Positions 1-8,067 of a stretch of 43,378 bases of DNA are shown one piece after another. Every line of letters begins with the position of its first letter. The first letter of the stretch is position 1. This stretch comes from Nocardia sp. CDC159 (GTDB taxonomy: Bacteria > Actinomycetota > Actinomycetes > Mycobacteriales > Mycobacteriaceae). The DNA lies in contig NZ_JAMRXH010000029.1 in NCBI RefSeq assembly GCF_023740735.1, positions 1 to 43,378 on the forward strand. The letters are read 5' to 3'. Made by a program: the position numbers and the translations under genes. The notes beneath the pieces were generated by a model, which was not told the origin of the DNA, made no database searches, and saw only the letters and a program-made list of their open reading frames with translations.

Positions 1-178
1 TCAGCATCAACGCGGTGGTCGGCTCGATCTGCCCCGGCGCATACCCGTGCAGCCGGTACACCTCCGGTGACCACTCCCACCGCCGGGTCGCGAACCAGAA
101 CCGGAACCCGCCCACCGCAGGCCCACCGAGCCCCGGTACGTCGGAGCTCGATGGATTCGGTGTCACGGGTGCTCGCAC
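1..178 (-). CDS. PAS-domain regulator, N-terminal part (runs off left edge)
   Basis: Reading leftwards from a GTG at 178 gives 59 residues before the window ends. After a Pro/Ser-rich start, residues 24-59 contain FRFWFATRRWEWSPEVYRLHG followed by YAPGQIEP, the pattern of a PAS sensor domain (W-S-x-E-V-Y-x-L-H-G-Y). Actinomycete proteins with this N-terminus usually continue into an ANTAR RNA-binding domain and act as antiterminators or response regulators, but that half lies outside the window. A purine-rich AAGGGGAT sits about 11 bases before the GTG; another GTG four codons later is possible. The PAS call is from sequence pattern, the ANTAR partner is inference. Confidence 0.6.
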   Translation of the reverse strand, partial: MRAPVTPNPSSSDVPGLGGPAVGGFRFWFATRRWEWSPEVYRLHGYAPGQIEPTTALML

Positions 179-826
179 CGAACCAGTATCCCCTTCATCG
201 GCGGGCCTCGTGCTCTTGGTGGGGTCGATCACCGCGGGCGAACCGGCCACGTGCGTGCACCAGCGCGCGGGGACGCCGGGCGCCTGTCACCATGCGTAAT
301 TTTCTCGGGCGTGGGTGCATAACAACCGGTGGCACCGGATAAGCCGGAAATGCCGGAGATGGCTGTACGCAGCCTCCCCTGGCGGGCCGGGAGTGGTTGA
401 GCAAGCAGCCTCACCCGGCATCCGGCAATTCTCAGGGTAGTCGCCCCGATGAAACTGAGCCGCAGAAACCGTCGACGGTGCGGCCGTCGGTGGCGGCGGC
501 CCAGCTGAGGCCCGCGCCGCCTTCACTTCGGCATCACCCCGTGGAAGCCGTTGCCCGCCAACCAATCCGAGGGCTGACCAACACGCGCCCAAGGCCTCGA
601 CACAAGACGAACCCGTCTTGTGTCGTTCGCGACGGGCCCGCAGGAGCGCGGCGAATTCGCGAGGCGCGCCCATCGTGCCGCTCGCCCTCTTCTGACCCTC
701 GGGCGCGGGTGGGATTGGCGTTACCAGGAAAAACTCTCCCTTCCCCCGGTCCGCGCATGGCAACATCCTGGTTATTGATATGTGGAGTACGGATCGGGCG
801 GACACTGGAAAAGGAGTTTCGTACTG
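179..826. other. Intergenic region with one perfect hairpin
   Basis: Upstream region between the leftward PAS gene and the rightward short ORFs. I see no convincing coding sequence: open frames here lack both a ribosome site and any recognisable family. It holds the 12-bp perfect inverted repeat at 598-625. A TATTGATAT-like sequence near 773-781 could be a -10 element for the rightward genes, but no good -35 is visible. Confidence 0.5.
598..625. repeat. Perfect 12-bp inverted repeat, AACC loop
   Basis: The arms CGACACAAGACG (598-609) and CGTCTTGTGTCG (614-625) are exact reverse complements around a 4-base loop. No T-run follows on either strand, so it is not a classic intrinsic terminator. 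Its place between divergently read genes fits an operator or a structured leader equally well. The symmetry is seen directly; the role is unknown. Confidence 0.7.
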
Positions 827-958
827 GTGTTCGTCAGGTCCGTCGTTCGCTTGGACGAGGTCAGCGCCATCGCCCTCGGCTACCCCCACGACACTCTGGC
901 CCGCGACCGCGGCCGCGCCCTCGGCGGCATGAAGTCGAACCGCACCTCTGAGAAATGA
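827..958 (+). CDS. Possible 43-residue short ORF
   Basis: A GTG-started frame of 43 codons ending TGA, preceded by AAAAGGAG (809-816) about ten bases upstream. Third codon positions are strongly G/C (runs such as GAC GAG GTC AGC GCC ATC GCC CTC), as in real genes of this genome, which is why I list it. The peptide (VRLDEVSAIALGYPHDTL... then a basic, Arg/Lys-rich tail) matches no family I know. It could be a small gene, a leader peptide, or the remnant of a larger gene. It lies just before a second short ORF and the LLM oxidoreductase, probably on the same transcript. Confidence 0.3.
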   Translation: MFVRSVVRLDEVSAIALGYPHDTLARDRGRALGGMKSNRTSEK

Positions 959-971
959 AGGGAGCAGGGAG

Positions 972-1073
972 ATGAGCGGCACCATCACCAGCGGCCCCGC
1001 GACAGGTGGATCGGTGACGGTTGGCAAGCTTGCCGTTCCACCTCGCGAGAGGAATGGGGAGCTATGGATCTGA
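972..1073 (+). CDS. Possible 33-residue short ORF overlapping the oxidoreductase start
   Basis: ATG at 972 follows GGGAG boxes at 960-970 and the frame ends in a TGA at 1071-1073, ten bases inside the next gene. Such an overlap is typical of translational coupling. The peptide is Gly/Thr/Ser-rich at its start and ends in RERNGELWI. It has no recognisable domain. It might be a leader peptide, a small partner or a precursor peptide; equally it may be a chance frame. Nothing in the sequence decides this. Confidence 0.3.
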   Translation: MSGTITSGPATGGSVTVGKLAVPPRERNGELWI

Positions 1074-1924
1074 GTCTGCATTACTGGAGCTTTTCGATTC
1101 CGGCGGATCCAGCACGGATGGCCGGCACGCTCGGCGACAGTGCGCGCCTCGCCGAGCAAGCCGGGTTTGCCGAATTCACCGTGATGGACCACTTCTTCCA
1201 GCTGGAGAACGAAGCGCCTGCCGACGATCCGATGCTGGAGGCGTACACCACCCTCGGGTATGTGGCGGCGCTGACCGAGCGCATGCGGCTGTCGGTGCTG
1301 GTGACCGGTGTCATGTACCGGTATCCGGGTCTGCTCGCCAAGATCGTCACCACGCTGGACGTGCTGTCCGGTGGTCGGGCCCAGCTGGGGATCGGCGCCT
1401 CCTGGTACGAGCGCGAGCAGCTCGGGCTCGGCGTGCCGGTGGTGCCGGTGAAAGAGCGGTTCGAACGGCTGGAGGAGACGCTGCAGATCTGTCTGCGGAT
1501 GTGGAGCGACAACAACGGCCCCTACCAGGGCGCCCACTATCAGTTGGCCGAAACCCTGTGCGTGCCAGCGCCATTGACCCGGCCGCGGCCGCCGATTCTC
1601 GTGGGAGGAAGCGGTGAGCGCAAGACGCTGCGACTGGTGGCCCGGTACGCCGATGCCTGCAACCTGGTCGAATCCAACCCCGAGGATGTCGCGCACAAGC
1701 TGGACGTGCTGCGCGGCCACTGCGAGACCGAAGGACGCGATTACGACGCGATCCGCAAGACCATGTTCTACACGGCGCCCCTCGGCGATCCGGACACGGT
1801 ACTGGCCGATGCGCAACGCTATGCGGCCATGGGTATTTCGCAGTTCAACATGATGCCCGACCGACACCCCATCGAATATGTGGAGCGGGTCGCCGACCTG
1901 ATTCCGAAACTGGCGCACGTATGA
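1064..1924 (+). CDS. LLM-class (luciferase-like) F420-dependent oxidoreductase
   Basis: A 286-residue protein with the full luciferase-like monooxygenase/F420 reductase pattern: an N-terminal strand with paired acids and FTVMDHFFQ (about residues 32-40), the central VLDVLSGGRAQLGIGASWYE (about 102-121) that lines the cofactor pocket, PPILVGGSGERKTLRL (about 175-190) and a C-terminal region suited to a TIM barrel. In actinomycetes such proteins normally use reduced F420 rather than FMN for hydride transfer; the substrate cannot be read from sequence. The ATG follows GAGAGGAATGGGGAGCT, a good ribosome site. Downstream is non-coding for 400 bases, so it appears to end its transcript. Two short ORFs precede it and the second overlaps its start. 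Confidence 0.85.
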   Translation: MDLSLHYWSFSIPADPARMAGTLGDSARLAEQAGFAEFTVMDHFFQLENEAPADDPMLEAYTTLGYVAALTERMRLSVLVTGVMYRYPGLLAKIVTTLDVLSGGRAQLGIGASWYEREQLGLGVPVVPVKERFERLEETLQICLRMWSDNNGPYQGAHYQLAETLCVPAPLTRPRPPILVGGSGERKTLRLVARYADACNLVESNPEDVAHKLDVLRGHCETEGRDYDAIRKTMFYTAPLGDPDTVLADAQRYAAMGISQFNMMPDRHPIEYVERVADLIPKLAHV

Positions 1925-2343
1925 CCGTTCCGCGCAACGGACGTAGTCGCTCGCCGTTGGCGTGCATCCTGTTCACCGGCAAAGCGTCCGCTGCGGAGGG
2001 CATCGCATATTTGGCGTGCGCGGCCTGTCGAGGATGTCGTATCGTGGTCGAGTCCTGTACCGAGGATTCCTTCGGCGGCAGGCGCGGACTTCCTGATGCT
2101 TCTGTAGTGGATTCGAGGTGGTGACCTATATCCCAGGCCATGTAGCCGTCCGTGTTCCCCCCACGTCCTGATTTCTGAACGTGTCCGGGGGCGGACGTCG
2201 CGCTGGCCTGAGTTGCGTCACCCACCCCCTTGTTTTCTGTCATTTCCCGGGTGCAGCTCTGCCGACTGCCCCGGGTTTCGTGTTGTCCGGCCCCTGGTGT
2301 GGTTGACGGCGAGCTCCCCGATTCCTGAACCAGGAGTCCTACC
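1925..2343. other. Intergenic leader of the drug exporter
   Basis: No supported gene. The 3' half is the presumed leader of the MFS exporter and contains a GC hairpin at 2246-2275. A C-rich tract and TTGTTTTCTGTCATTT (about 2230-2245) lie before it. Drug-exporter leaders in actinomycetes often carry attenuators or short upstream ORFs; one possible GTG-started frame of 17 codons begins near 2116, but I do not consider it supported. Confidence 0.45.
2246..2275 (+). terminator. Attenuator-like hairpin in the exporter leader
   Basis: CCCGGGTGCAG (2246-2256) can pair with CTGCCCCGGG (2266-2275), leaving one bulged base and a 9-base loop; TTT follows. It lies about 70 bases before the exporter GTG, inside its 5' leader, so it would act as an attenuator rather than an end-of-gene terminator. 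The short T-run makes efficient termination doubtful. Confidence 0.35.
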
Positions 2344-3837
2344 GTGAATTCCTCCGCGCTCGACAACGAGCCCGAGCACACCCCCGAGCCCTCGACTCAT
2401 ACCCCGTCCGGCAGGTCGTCGACGATGACGACGGCCGCCAAGATCGCCCTCGCGGTCGTGCTGACGGGCGAACTGATGAACATCCTCGACGATTCGGTCG
2501 TCCTGACGGCCATGCCTACTCTGCAGCAGTCGCTCGGCGCCGGACCAGCCGTGGCGCAGTGGCTGACGGCGGGCTATGCGCTGACCTTCGCGCTCGGGCT
2601 GATCACCGGTGGCAGGCTCGGCGACCTCTACGGCCGACGCCGGATCTTCCTGCTCGGCACCGCCGGGTTCACCCTGGCCTCGCTGCTGTGTGGCCTCGCG
2701 GCCGACCCCGGCATGCTGATCGCCGCGCGCGTGCTGCAAGGCGGTGCCGCCGCGGTGATGATCCCGCAGGTCCTGGCCACCCTCCACGTCGCCTTCGACG
2801 GCGAAAACCGCAGCCGCGCGTTCGGCCTCTACGGCGCCGTCCTGGCGACGGCCAACGTCGCGGGTCCGGTGCTGGGTGGCCTGCTTACCGAGGCCGACCT
2901 GTTCGGACTGTCGTGGCGGCCGATCTTTTTGATCAACGTGCCCGTCGGGCTCGCGGTGCTCGTCCTCGGACGCAAGTTCATCCCCGAGTCGACGGCGGCG
3001 AAGGCCGACCGTCTCGACGTCGCGGGCATGCTGCTGTCGGCGATCGCGGTGGTATTGATCGTCTTCCCACTCACCGAGGGCGACACCCACGGCTGGCCGC
3101 TGTGGTGTGTGGCCATGCTCGCCGCTGGTCCGCTCGTGCTGGGCGTCTTCGTTGCTCACCAGCAGCGCCGCAAGAACGATTCGCCACTGGTGGCGCTGTC
3201 GCTGTTCAAGGCCGGTCAGTTCCGCGGCGGTCTGGCCGTGCAGTTGACGATGGCGTTGCTGTGCGGGCTGTTTTTCATGACCTGGAGCCTGTACCTGCAG
3301 CACGGGCTGGGCATGAGCCCGGTGATGGCAGCACTGGCCTTCGTGCTGCTGGCCCTCGGCGAGGTGGCCGGTGCGATGACCGCGACGAAGACTGCTGGGC
3401 GCTTCGCACGTCGCCTGCCCCAGGTCGGCGCTCTTATCGCTCTCGCCGCGGTGATGGCCTACGGGATCCAGATCAGCGGGCAGGCCGAGTTGACCCTGCT
3501 CGCGATGACGGTGCCCGTTGTGCTGCTCGGGTTCGGCTTCGGCATGATCGGCGGACCGATCGCGGACCTGACTTTGGCGAAGGTTCCGCACGAGAGCGCC
3601 GGTTCGGCCTCGGGCCTGTTCAACACCGCGCTGCAACTGGGCTACGGCCTCGGTGTCGCGCTGACCGGTCCGCTGTTCTTCGCCGCCACCGGCGGCGCAC
3701 CCACCAGCACGCTCAACCGCGACGCGTTCACCGGCGTGTTGTGGTGGGTCGGCGGCGCATTGGTCGTGATGTGGGCCTTGATGTTCTGCCTGCCCCCACG
3801 CACGAAGGGCCAAGCCGAGGAGGCCGTCGGGCAGTGA
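2344..3837 (+). CDS. MFS multidrug exporter, DHA2 (EmrB/QacA) family
   Basis: A 497-residue integral membrane protein with about 14 hydrophobic segments, the DHA2 count. MNILDDSVVLTAMPTLQQ (about 40-57) is the membrane-1 motif D1, GRLGDLYGRRRIF (about 92-104) is MFS motif A, and GLYGAVLATANVAGPVLGG (about 160-178) is antiporter motif C. These proteins expel drugs or cell-made metabolites using the proton gradient. The GTG start follows AGGAG at 2332-2336 with 7-base spacing. The first 27 residues are polar and extend into the cytoplasm. It stands alone with a structured leader, which suggests inducible expression; no regulator gene is adjacent, so the substrate is unknown. Confidence 0.9.
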   Translation: MNSSALDNEPEHTPEPSTHTPSGRSSTMTTAAKIALAVVLTGELMNILDDSVVLTAMPTLQQSLGAGPAVAQWLTAGYALTFALGLITGGRLGDLYGRRRIFLLGTAGFTLASLLCGLAADPGMLIAARVLQGGAAAVMIPQVLATLHVAFDGENRSRAFGLYGAVLATANVAGPVLGGLLTEADLFGLSWRPIFLINVPVGLAVLVLGRKFIPESTAAKADRLDVAGMLLSAIAVVLIVFPLTEGDTHGWPLWCVAMLAAGPLVLGVFVAHQQRRKNDSPLVALSLFKAGQFRGGLAVQLTMALLCGLFFMTWSLYLQHGLGMSPVMAALAFVLLALGEVAGAMTATKTAGRFARRLPQVGALIALAAVMAYGIQISGQAELTLLAMTVPVVLLGFGFGMIGGPIADLTLAKVPHESAGSASGLFNTALQLGYGLGVALTGPLFFAATGGAPTSTLNRDAFTGVLWWVGGALVVMWALMFCLPPRTKGQAEEAVGQ

Positions 3838-4242
3838 CACTCCCGGTCGTGCTGGATCCCATTTCCGGAGGTTGGAGCGCGCAGTCGATCTCGTGGTGTC
3901 GACCGCGCCACCAGCGGCATTTCCCTGCGTCCAGTGGCTCGACGGGAGGCCAAGGCCGGGCGAGCCTGTGCGCGAATCTCAGCTTGGTCGGTTCGAAGAC
4001 CCGACCGCCAGCGAGCTGGATGCACCCGCCGAGCAGGACGACTTCAGGCGAGGCGAGCCCGAGATGCAGGCATCGAGGGCGGACAAGTTCGACCCGTACA
4101 CCCAAGGCGCATAGCCCGACAACACTCCCGAACGCAGGTAGCCGACACGTCAAGCGGCAGGCTGCTCGGCCCGGTCCGCAACTTCGTCCCGGGCTCCACG
4201 ATCCGCCGGCAGGTCACCTACCGAAGGTTGCCTGACAAGCCA
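3838..4242. other. Convergent intergenic region, no supported gene
   Basis: It lies between the exporter and the convergent SRPBCC gene. An 80-codon frame at 3872-4114 (plus, TTG-started in practice) and an opposing minus-strand frame exist, but neither has a good ribosome site, consistent third-position G/C bias or a recognisable domain. I see no clear terminator. Confidence 0.5.
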
Positions 4243-4674
4243 TTAGCGCTTGGTGGCGAGATCCTTGGCGCAGGCGTCGAGGATTCGCCCGAATACATGG
4301 CCGACCACGGTTCTGGCGATCCTGCCGACGATTGGGCCGACATCGACGGTGCTGGCCCAGACCACCCGTGTGCCGCCCGGCGTTGGCGTGAACGTCATCG
4401 TCGCGCCTGTGTGCGGTATCGAAGGAAAGCTACGGTCGACGATGTAGTCGAACGAATGCGGCGGATCGTAGCGGGTGATGCGCTCATGGAAGCGGCCGAT
4501 CAGCCAGGTGTGCAGCCGGATTGCGCCGACCCCGTACGCCGCGCCCTCGCCGGGACGGGTGAGCTTGTCGCGCAACACCCAGACGGTGCGCTCGTAATTC
4601 GTTGTGATGGCACACCAGTCGAAGACTTCCTCCGGCGGGGCGGCGATGGTGCGCTCGACGACGATGGTTTCCAT
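4243..4674 (-). CDS. SRPBCC (START/Bet v 1-like) family protein
   Basis: A 143-residue protein with the opening pattern ETIVVERTIAAPPEEVFDW, typical of the SRPBCC ligand-binding fold, followed by alternating strands (HTGATMTFTPTPGGTRVVWAS) and a C-terminal helix RIARTVVGHVFGRILDAC. Members bind hydrophobic small molecules or act as cyclases, dehydratases or lipid carriers; nothing fixes the ligand here. I start at the ATG at 4674 because GGGAGAGGA lies 7 bases upstream and the conserved fold begins right there; the longer frame to 4764 adds 30 residues with no family match. It is unlinked to other genes: convergent with the exporter and preceded by non-coding DNA. Confidence 0.75.
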   Translation of the reverse strand: METIVVERTIAAPPEEVFDWCAITTNYERTVWVLRDKLTRPGEGAAYGVGAIRLHTWLIGRFHERITRYDPPHSFDYIVDRSFPSIPHTGATMTFTPTPGGTRVVWASTVDVGPIVGRIARTVVGHVFGRILDACAKDLATKR

Positions 4675-5060
4675 GTCGGTCCTCTCCCTCGGCATTGATC
4701 CGAACATCACCTTGGACACCACTCGATCCCCAACCGTGACACCCAGCGTTGTGGTCTCCATCACGGAAGCGCCGCCGACTCACTGGAATCGGCATGTGCG
4801 GATGTTCTGGGCGGCAACACATCTCACCCGTCCACCGCGCGAACATGACAGGACGTCGTGAGGCGCCGAGCTTCTGTTCACCAAACGGGACAGCACTCAG
4901 CTGCCGACAGCTCCTGTCGTTCGTCATGGTGTGCGCTGCCGCGAGCCAACTTCAGTGACCAGGTGTGATCGGGTTGCGGCGGCTGACGCTGTTGCCGCTG
5001 AGCCGGTCGCCGGCTCCGAGGTCGGCATGGGTGGTCTCCCGTGTGGAAGATATGACACCG
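4675..5060. other. Intergenic region, nothing recognised
   Basis: Roughly 390 bases between two minus-strand genes. It must hold the promoter of the SRPBCC gene. Open frames are short and have no ribosome site or family signature. I see no strong repeat or terminator. Confidence 0.45.
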
Positions 5061-5546
5061 CTAGCTTGTCGCGGGCTCACTCGTCTCGGGCCGGTGCTGC
5101 CGTTCACTCAGCACGAGCGCGCCCGCCGCCAGCAGGTAGAACGGCGACAGGAACAGCAAACTCGATCCCGCCGTGTCGTTGTGCTCGAGCGCCGACATCC
5201 CCAGATATCCGTCTACCGCGCCGAGAACGGCCAGAATACCTGCGGCCCAGCGCGTTCCGGGCCGGGCATACCTGCGCGGCAGCACGAAGACGACTGCGGG
5301 CAGCAGCACCACGAGGCCGGACTCTGCGACATATTCGAGCCATTGCTCGAGCAGCGGCGGCGGCGTGTAGGTCACTTCGTAGAGCTTTTCGACGGCCACC
5401 ACGGCCTCGTCGTGGATCGCCCCGGCGTCGCTGTCCGGCAGCTCCGGGAAGTGCGCAGTGAGCACCTGTGGTAATGCGACCAGGACCAGGGTCAACACGC
5501 GCCAGCAGGTGACGGAGCGCCACCACCGCCCCAGCGACACCATCAT
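5061..5546 (-). CDS. Small integral membrane protein of unknown function
   Basis: A 161-residue protein with three or four hydrophobic segments: VTCWRVLTLVLVALPQVL near the N-terminus, GLVVLLPAVVFVLP, RWAAGILAVLGAVDGYLG and a last one around LLFLSPFYLLAAGALVL. Between the first two is an acidic, soluble stretch (FPELPDSDAGAIHDEAVVAVEKLYEV) probably outside the membrane. I recognise no family. GGACGGAGG lies directly before consecutive ATG, ATG and GTG codons (5546, 5543, 5540); the later ones have better spacing, so the true start may be up to two codons in. The upstream in-frame extension to 5690 lacks a ribosome site. Isolated gene with no operon partner. Confidence 0.6.
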   Translation of the reverse strand: MMVSLGRWWRSVTCWRVLTLVLVALPQVLTAHFPELPDSDAGAIHDEAVVAVEKLYEVTYTPPPLLEQWLEYVAESGLVVLLPAVVFVLPRRYARPGTRWAAGILAVLGAVDGYLGMSALEHNDTAGSSLLFLSPFYLLAAGALVLSERQHRPETSEPATS

Positions 5547-5899
5547 GCCTCCGTCCAATCCGACCGACCTCTGCGCGGGCGACGCTACCCGCGCAGCCCA
5601 TCCGCAGCGAATCCTGTCCGGGCCCGCCGAGGACCTGAACAACCCTACTGTCATTCCGGCGTGCCTTCGACCGAAACCACAGGCCGACAACGGATCCCGT
5701 CAGAAGGCATGCCGGGATGACGAAGATGGGTGCTGGAGACTGCGAACGCCCGGGACACCAGAGCTACGGCACCCGGAGATGACAACGAGGTGCGCGCGTG
5801 ACAATCGCCTGGACCTATCCGTTTCCCACCGAACAGGTTTTCGACAGAATCAAGTGCTGCTGCCATGCCAGCGGCGTATCACCGGATCGGATTCCCGCG
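5547..5899. other. Intergenic region carrying a REP-like palindrome
   Basis: No gene supported. The main content is the imperfect palindrome at 5650-5721, followed by CACCCGGAGATGACAACGA (about 5770-5788), which resembles a decayed further half. The remaining sequence shows no coding signal. Confidence 0.5.
5650..5721. repeat. REP-like imperfect palindrome
   Basis: GTCATTCCGGCGTGCCTTC (5650-5668) and GAAGGCATGCCGGGATGAC (5703-5721) are reverse complements at 17 of 19 positions, and both differences form G-U pairs in RNA, so a transcript would fold into a continuous 19-bp stem with a 34-base loop. GTCATYCCGGCRTGC-type palindromes are known as dispersed extragenic repeats in many GC-rich bacteria. 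I see no second full copy in this window. Confidence 0.6.
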
Positions 5900-7507
5900 C
5901 TATTTCTCGATGTTCTCGTAATCGAATTGGCCGTTCCAGGTGAGGGCGACGTTGCGGACCTTGTCTGAATGGCCCGCCTGGGCTACGTAGTCGAACAGCG
6001 GAATGCTCGGCATGTCCCGCAGCAGCAGGGCCTGGGCCTGACCCACCAGCTTGTAGGAATCGGCGTCGGTGGGCGCCGCCAGCGCGGCATCGATCAGGCG
6101 ATCGAACTCCGGGTTGGCGTAATTCGTGTTGTTGTAACCAGCGGTGCTGTAGAAGTTCGCGGTGAGGAATTGCAGCATGGTGGGGTAATCGCCCTGCCAG
6201 CCGTAACGAAATCCCTTGCCGATCGTCTTGGCCGTGATCGCCGACCGAATGTCCTTGAACGTCGGATATGGTGCGCCGACGACATTGATGCCGAGAGTGT
6301 TCTTGATGCTGTTGGCCACCGCGTCGACCCACGCCTGGTGATCGCCGTCGGAGTTGTAGGCGATCTCGAAGGTCCCCGACCACGGCGACATCGCGTCGGC
6401 CTGGGCCCACAGCTTCTTGGCCTCGTCCGGGTTGAACTTCAGATCGTTCACCCCGGGCAGGTTCGGGTCGAATCCGGGCAGCGTGCTCGCGGTGAAATCA
6501 CGCGACGGGATGCGGGCGCCATGGAAGATGTTGTCGCAGATCTGTTCTCGGTTGACCGCCATCGACATCGCCTTGCGGCGCAACACACCCTCCTGGCCGC
6601 CGAAGTGCGCCAGGGTCGGTTGCAGGCCGAGTTGCTGGTTCTGTGCGGTCGATTTCGTGATGGCGCGGTCGCCGAGATCGGAGCGGAAGCTCGACAGCGC
6701 GCTGTTGGGAATGGTGTCCAGGGCGTCCAGGTTGCCCGCCTGGAGATCCGCGTACGCGGTGTCGATGGATTGGTACATCACCAGCCGCAGCCCCTTGTTC
6801 TTGGCCGGGCGGGGACCCCGATATTCCGGATTGGGCACCAGGTCGATCTTGACGTTGTGCTCCCAGGCTCCCGTGCGCGCGAATTTGTAGGGGCCGTTGC
6901 CGATCGGATTCTCGCCGAACGCCTTGGGATCGGCGAATGCCACCGCGGGCAGCGGATAGAACGGCGACCAGCCGAGCGCGTTCTCGAAGTCGATCGACGG
7001 GCTGGTCAGCTCGACGGTGAAGGTGTGGTCGTCGACCACCTTCAGCCCCGACATCGTCTGCGCCGTCGGCGTTTTCCCGGCCACGGCGTCATAGCCGACT
7101 ATCGGGCTGAACACGTAGCCCTGGATCTGGGCATTGGTGCCCAGGGCCGCGAAGTTCCACGCATCGACGAACGATCTCGCCGTGACCTCGGTGCCGTCGG
7201 TGAACTTCCGATTCGGCTCGAGGATGATCCGGTAATTCTTGCGATCGGAGGTCTCGATCGACTTCGCCATGTCGTTGTGTGCCACCCCATCGGCGTCGTA
7301 GTACTTCAGGCCGGCGAAGATCCGATCGAGGACGCGACTGCCGTTGTTGTCGTTGGGATTCGCGGGCAGCAGCGGGTTCTGTGGCTCGCCGAGATTGGCG
7401 GTGACGACGCCCGCATCGCCACCGCCGTCCGATGAACACGCCGTCAGCGCGAGTCCGGCGGCCAGCAGCACCGCGGCGGCAAGGGGGGTCACTCTGTGGA
7501 GTCTCAC
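5900..7507 (-). CDS. Peptide/oligopeptide ABC transporter substrate-binding lipoprotein (SBP family 5)
   Basis: A 535-residue exported lipoprotein. From the GTG at 7507 the first residues are basic (RLHR), followed by a hydrophobic stretch and lipobox LTAC with Cys24. The mature part follows family 5 closely: NLGEPQNPLLPANPNDNNGSRVL, KNYRIILEPNRKFTDGTEVTA, NPIGNGPYKFAR, LRRKAMSMAVNREQIC and the C-terminal DMPSIPLFDY. It should bind an oligopeptide or similar ligand outside the membrane. CGGAGA with about 6-base spacing supports the GTG; the longer frame adds 21 residues that would spoil the signal peptide. No permease or ATPase genes are adjacent, so it must work with a transporter encoded elsewhere. 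Confidence 0.88.
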   Translation of the reverse strand: MRLHRVTPLAAAVLLAAGLALTACSSDGGGDAGVVTANLGEPQNPLLPANPNDNNGSRVLDRIFAGLKYYDADGVAHNDMAKSIETSDRKNYRIILEPNRKFTDGTEVTARSFVDAWNFAALGTNAQIQGYVFSPIVGYDAVAGKTPTAQTMSGLKVVDDHTFTVELTSPSIDFENALGWSPFYPLPAVAFADPKAFGENPIGNGPYKFARTGAWEHNVKIDLVPNPEYRGPRPAKNKGLRLVMYQSIDTAYADLQAGNLDALDTIPNSALSSFRSDLGDRAITKSTAQNQQLGLQPTLAHFGGQEGVLRRKAMSMAVNREQICDNIFHGARIPSRDFTASTLPGFDPNLPGVNDLKFNPDEAKKLWAQADAMSPWSGTFEIAYNSDGDHQAWVDAVANSIKNTLGINVVGAPYPTFKDIRSAITAKTIGKGFRYGWQGDYPTMLQFLTANFYSTAGYNNTNYANPEFDRLIDAALAAPTDADSYKLVGQAQALLLRDMPSIPLFDYVAQAGHSDKVRNVALTWNGQFDYENIEK

Positions 7508-7692
7508 CGGGTTCTCCGATCGAGAGGCAGGTCCGAACCGATGAGGGCGCACAACGGTGGGCGCGCCCACGGCGATCCGCGTAGGTTCCTCGGACAGTAG
7601 TCAATTCGGATATTCCGCAGCGGTGAAACGACCGATCGAGTTCGTCACGGGCGCAACAGATTGGATTCGCCGCGTCATCGTCTCGGCGCCCT

Positions 7693-8067
7693 TCACGGAG
7701 GCGGTTGGCCAGGGGCGTACTGCTTCACGATCCACCGGCAGATCGCTTCCACCACATAGGCTCGCTCGGCGGCGTCGAGTGCGTGCCCGGCGGGAATGCC
7801 GTGCCAGCGCGCGAGGCAGGTGCGGCAGCACGTCGCGGTGGCGTGCTGGGCGACGAAAACGGGATGTCCGCGGTAGGGCGTCTGTCGGCCGTCGTTGAGC
7901 GGTTCGGCCGGGGCCAGCCTGCGGGCGATCAGGTCCTCGGCGTGCTTGCGGACGGTCGCGATCCCGCGCAGGTCGACCACCGCACGGTCGCGTCCGCGCA
8001 GCCGGAACTTCGCACGGAAATGGTGCTGGCCGATCCGGTTCAGCCTGTCGTCGAGTTCGTCGGTCAT
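7693..8067 (-). CDS. DUF4186 family protein
   Basis: A 124-residue soluble protein. The stretch RLNRIGQHHFRAKFRL near the N-terminus, then GIATVRKHAEDLIARRL, the TPYRGHPVFVAQHATATCC segment and CLARWHGIP, match the DUF4186 pattern, a small domain with conserved His and Cys residues whose function is not known. The paired Cys (CCRTC) with nearby His residues could hold a metal; that is inference. I chose the ATG at 8067 because the domain begins there; a GTG at 8169 has its GGAGG touching the codon, which is poor spacing. No operon partners are evident. Confidence 0.7.
   Translation of the reverse strand: MTDELDDRLNRIGQHHFRAKFRLRGRDRAVVDLRGIATVRKHAEDLIARRLAPAEPLNDGRQTPYRGHPVFVAQHATATCCRTCLARWHGIPAGHALDAAERAYVVEAICRWIVKQYAPGQPPP

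Noticed and set aside
287..1918. 543-codon minus-strand open frame spanning the LLM gene and its upstream region
   Set aside because: Shadow of the LLM oxidoreductase codon bias plus random continuation; no ribosome site or family match.
2218..3840. 540-codon minus-strand open frame opposite the MFS exporter
   Set aside because: Translation is rich in Gln, His, Arg and Gly, as expected for antisense of a membrane protein; no domain.
3872..4114. 80-codon open frame after the drug exporter
   Set aside because: No ribosome site, mixed third-position bias, no family; an opposing frame of equal quality exists.
4765..5060. tRNA or small structured RNA
   Set aside because: I looked for GTTCGA-type T-loop sequences with matching acceptor stems across intergenic regions and found no set that folds.
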